Of a stretch of 31,953 nt of DNA, positions 29,981 to 31,953 are shown piece after piece. The notes below the pieces were generated by a model, which was given only the letters and a program-made list of their open reading frames with translations, was not told where the DNA came from and ran no database searches. Each line of letters starts with the position of its first letter. Within the stretch, counting starts at the first letter, position 1. The position numbers and the translations under genes are program-made. Source of the stretch: DATDCV01 sp036524155 (GTDB lineage Bacteria > Verrucomicrobiota > Verrucomicrobiia > Limisphaerales > UBA8199); assembly GCA_036524155.1 (NCBI GenBank), contig DATDCV010000208.1:1-31953 (forward strand), in the 5' to 3' direction.

Positions 29981-30871
29981 ATGAAAGTCTCTGGTTTGGG
30001 CGCAATTCTCCTGGCGGGTTCCCTGCTTCCGGCCTGCGGTCAAATGACCGTCGAAGTGACCCAGGACCAGGACCAGTTTTTGGAAGGCGAATCGCTGCCG
30101 GTGGCGGTCCGCATCGCGAACCGTTCCGGCCAGACCCTCCGCCTGGGAGCCGCGGAGGATTGGCTCTCCTTCACCATCGAGTCTCGAGAAGGCCCGGTCG
30201 TTTCCAAAATCGGTGAGGCCCCGGTGAAGGGCGAGTTTGACCTCGAATCCTCCGAAATCGCCACCAAGCGCGTTGACCTGGTTTCCTATTTTGCGCCGAT
30301 GGCGCCCGGGCATTACGCCATCGTAGCCACCGTGCACGTCAAGGAGTGGAACCGGGACATCGCCAGCCCGCCCAGGTACTTCGACGTCATCGACGGCACC
30401 CGGCTCTGGGAGCAGGAGGTCGGGGTGCCGACAGCTCCAGGAGTTTCAAACGCGGCTCCGGAACTGCGCAAATACATTTTACAGCAGGCGAATTACCTCC
30501 GCAGTCAAGTGCGGCTTTATCTCCGGATTACCGACAGCTACGGGAAGACCTACCGCGTTTTCCCCATTGGGAACCTCGTTTCCTTTAGCCGGCCCGAGCC
30601 CCAGGTCGACCGCTTCAGCCGGCTCCACGTCCTCTTTCAAAACGGCCCCACGCGGTTCAGCTACTCATCCTTTGATTTGGACGGCACCCTGCTGGCACGC
30701 CAAACTTACGACTACGTCGGCGCCCGGCCGCGGCTGCGAGTGGACGACGACGGGGCAATTTCCGTTTTCGGCGGTGTCCGTCGAACCACTGCTTCGGACG
30801 TCCCGCCGCCAGTCTTTGAGAACAACCTCCGGCCTCTCACCACCAACCAGTCCGCCCAGACCAAGCCCTAG
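29981..30871 (+). CDS. Secreted protein of unknown function, beta-rich
   Basis: The function was not recognised. The 296-residue protein has a signal sequence MKVSGLGAILLAGSLLPACGQ; the LPAC segment could be a lipobox, so a lipoprotein is possible. Residues 22-135 read as an Ig-like beta-sandwich (VEVTQDQDQFLEGESLPVAV, IANRSGQTLRL, YFAPMAPGHYAIVATVHV). The second half has YLRSQVRLYLRITDSYGKTYRVFPIG and FSYSSFDLDGTLLARQTYDY, then a polar tail ending NQSAQTKP. It is convergent with the 30868 gene, their stop codons sharing 4 nt. It has its own promoter. Confidence 0.85.
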   Translation: MKVSGLGAILLAGSLLPACGQMTVEVTQDQDQFLEGESLPVAVRIANRSGQTLRLGAAEDWLSFTIESREGPVVSKIGEAPVKGEFDLESSEIATKRVDLVSYFAPMAPGHYAIVATVHVKEWNRDIASPPRYFDVIDGTRLWEQEVGVPTAPGVSNAAPELRKYILQQANYLRSQVRLYLRITDSYGKTYRVFPIGNLVSFSRPEPQVDRFSRLHVLFQNGPTRFSYSSFDLDGTLLARQTYDYVGARPRLRVDDDGAISVFGGVRRTTASDVPPPVFENNLRPLTTNQSAQTKP

Positions 30872-31800
30872 TCCACCAGATCCTCCAGCCCGGTTACACG
30901 CGACTGGATCTCCTTGACGATCGGCGCCGCCCGGATGATTGCGTTTTGTTCCGTTTGTCCTTTGAACGGTTTGAGCACCACGCGCGCCGCGGCGATCGGT
31001 TCGCCGTTCCGGTCGTACAGCGGCATGATCACCGAAACGGACTCCTTCTCCTTGCCATACCACGTCTCGGCTTTCGCGATGACTTCCTTTTCCGTTCTGC
31101 CTCCCGCCTGGCCGCCCTCCCCCGACGCGCTGCTCGCGATAATCCGGGTCGTTCCCGGCTCCGTGCCGGGCGCATATATTTTCAAGCCCAGCAGCCGCGG
31201 ATATTTCTTTGCTAGCTCGCCTACGATGACCTGCGCCGGCACGACCAGCGGCTTGTAGCTGATTCTTGTGTCGGCGAAATAACTCACCGCGTCCGATTTC
31301 GTCCAAAAGCCGATCTTACCTTTGGGAAAAACGTCCTGCTTCATCGTCGGAATCACGACCCGCCCGTTCAGCCAGCAGGTTACCTGGCTGCCCCGGCACT
31401 CCACGCTCATCTCCTGCCACTCTCCCTTCGGTATCTCCACCTTCGACCCGATCGGTCCGATCAGTTCCCCGTTGACGAACTTGAAAAAATAGAACGTGTT
31501 GCCCAACGCGCTGGCGCGCGCGTAATAATAATTTCTCTCATCCTGGATTCGAAACGCGAGCCCGGCCATTTGTTCGTCGATTCCATCCACGATCTTAAAC
31601 CGGGTAGTCAGCTTGAAATCGCCGAACACCTCCCCCTCATAGATCAGTAGCGGGTAATGATCGTCGGTTCTCTCCCGGGCGACTTGAGCCAGCACCGGGC
31701 GTTTGGTGACCGCCTTGGCTTGGGGGCTGATGCGCGGCATCGCCGGCGCCTCCACGTCCATCACTACTTTCCACTCCCCGGCCGCCCCTTTCCCGGTCAC
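30868..31800 (-). CDS. Laminin-G/concanavalin-like (DUF1080-related) protein, start uncertain
   Basis: The 310 codons from a GTG at 31800 contain YPLLIYEGEVFGDFKLTTRF, GLAFRIQDERNYYYARAS, NTFYFFKFVNGE, GEWQEMSVECRGSQVTCWLNG and GKIGFWTKSDAVSYFADTRI. This is a carbohydrate-binding-type beta-sandwich known from secreted planctomycete/verrucomicrobial proteins. The rest (about 170-310) contains ETWYGKEKESVSVIMPLYDRNGEPIAAARVVLKPF, which resembles a ligand-sensing region. Conserved-looking sequence (GKTPAGFRSAVTGKG) begins upstream of any start codon, and an in-frame TGA stands at 31861. No signal peptide is found, so the 5' end is either frameshifted or truncated. Confidence 0.78.
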   Translation of the reverse strand: MTGKGAAGEWKVVMDVEAPAMPRISPQAKAVTKRPVLAQVARERTDDHYPLLIYEGEVFGDFKLTTRFKIVDGIDEQMAGLAFRIQDERNYYYARASALGNTFYFFKFVNGELIGPIGSKVEIPKGEWQEMSVECRGSQVTCWLNGRVVIPTMKQDVFPKGKIGFWTKSDAVSYFADTRISYKPLVVPAQVIVGELAKKYPRLLGLKIYAPGTEPGTTRIIASSASGEGGQAGGRTEKEVIAKAETWYGKEKESVSVIMPLYDRNGEPIAAARVVLKPFKGQTEQNAIIRAAPIVKEIQSRVTGLEDLVD

Positions 31801-31953
31801 CGCGCTCCGAAACCCGGCCGGCGTCTTGCCCTCAGTCTCCGAGCTGCGACTATCGCTGGATCACCACTCGAGGTTGCCCTTGCTTGCCTCACGTTGCAGT
31901 TCCTGGCACGAGTAACACACTCTTGGGCTCTGTGCTGCGCATGGCGCACTTGG
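31801..31953. other. Window edge, 5' side of the laminin-G-like gene
   Basis: No gene start, signal peptide or promoter was recognised. On the minus strand the same frame as the downstream gene runs from the edge to a TGA at 31861-31863 (VCYSCQELQREASKGNLEW before the stop), without recognisable similarity. Confidence 0.3.

Noticed and set aside
28971..29984. Plus-strand 333-codon frame over the epimerase gene
   Set aside because: Antisense of a gene with intact metal-ligand motifs; it also runs through the promoter region.

Overview
The window is GC-rich and gene-dense. It most resembles a Verrucomicrobiota genome of the Pedosphaera/Limisphaerales type. This placement is inferred from a DUF1080 protein next to a sugar epimerase, families of secreted proteins common in that phylum, and scattered short repeats built on CCGAAATCCGAA or CAAATTTGGGATTTG. 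No rRNA, tRNA, CRISPR array or transposase was found.

Layout. 1-1355: a 3'-truncated thiC on the minus strand, with a TPP riboswitch and a near-consensus promoter. 1532-6976: a CDF metal exporter, a GH4 glycosidase, then a pilT-like ATPase / SLBB lipoprotein / alpha-oxoamine synthase group read leftwards. 6977-7322: two imperfect-palindrome repeat elements. 7323-18400: an 11 kb leftward hydrogenase region. In transcription order it is hdrC, hdrB, hdrA, mvhD, mvhG, mvhA, a hydrogenase maturation protease, a small unknown gene, vapB-vapC, and hypF. The first six encode a complete MvhADG-HdrABC type complex: a group 3c-like [NiFe] hydrogenase joined to a heterodisulfide reductase-like module that could carry out flavin-based electron bifurcation. 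The protease and HypF mature the NiFe site.

18420-22690: a block of rarer genes that looks like a partly decayed defence-type island. It holds a DprA/SMF-like gene interrupted by an in-frame TGA, a PD-(D/E)XK-like nuclease candidate, an unrecognised 400-residue protein whose start overlaps the end of a Hanks-type Ser/Thr kinase, an unrecognised 190-residue protein, and a 68-codon remnant of a PLD/helicase gene. The kinase plus 400-residue pair is the best candidate here for an undescribed system.

22883-31953: mostly housekeeping and saccharide-related genes. They are a BamE-like repeat lipoprotein, ptsN, trmL, gatB, gnd, a DUF1080 protein with a D-psicose 3-epimerase-like partner, a secreted unknown, and a laminin-G-like protein with an unclear N-terminus.

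A recurrent regulatory pattern was found by eye. Five genes (the pilT-like gene, the 10522-10806 gene, vapB, trmL, and the 29981-30871 gene) have a TANNNT -10 hexamer exactly 6 nt before the start codon, and one more has it 9 nt before. This suggests leaderless transcripts are common in this organism.
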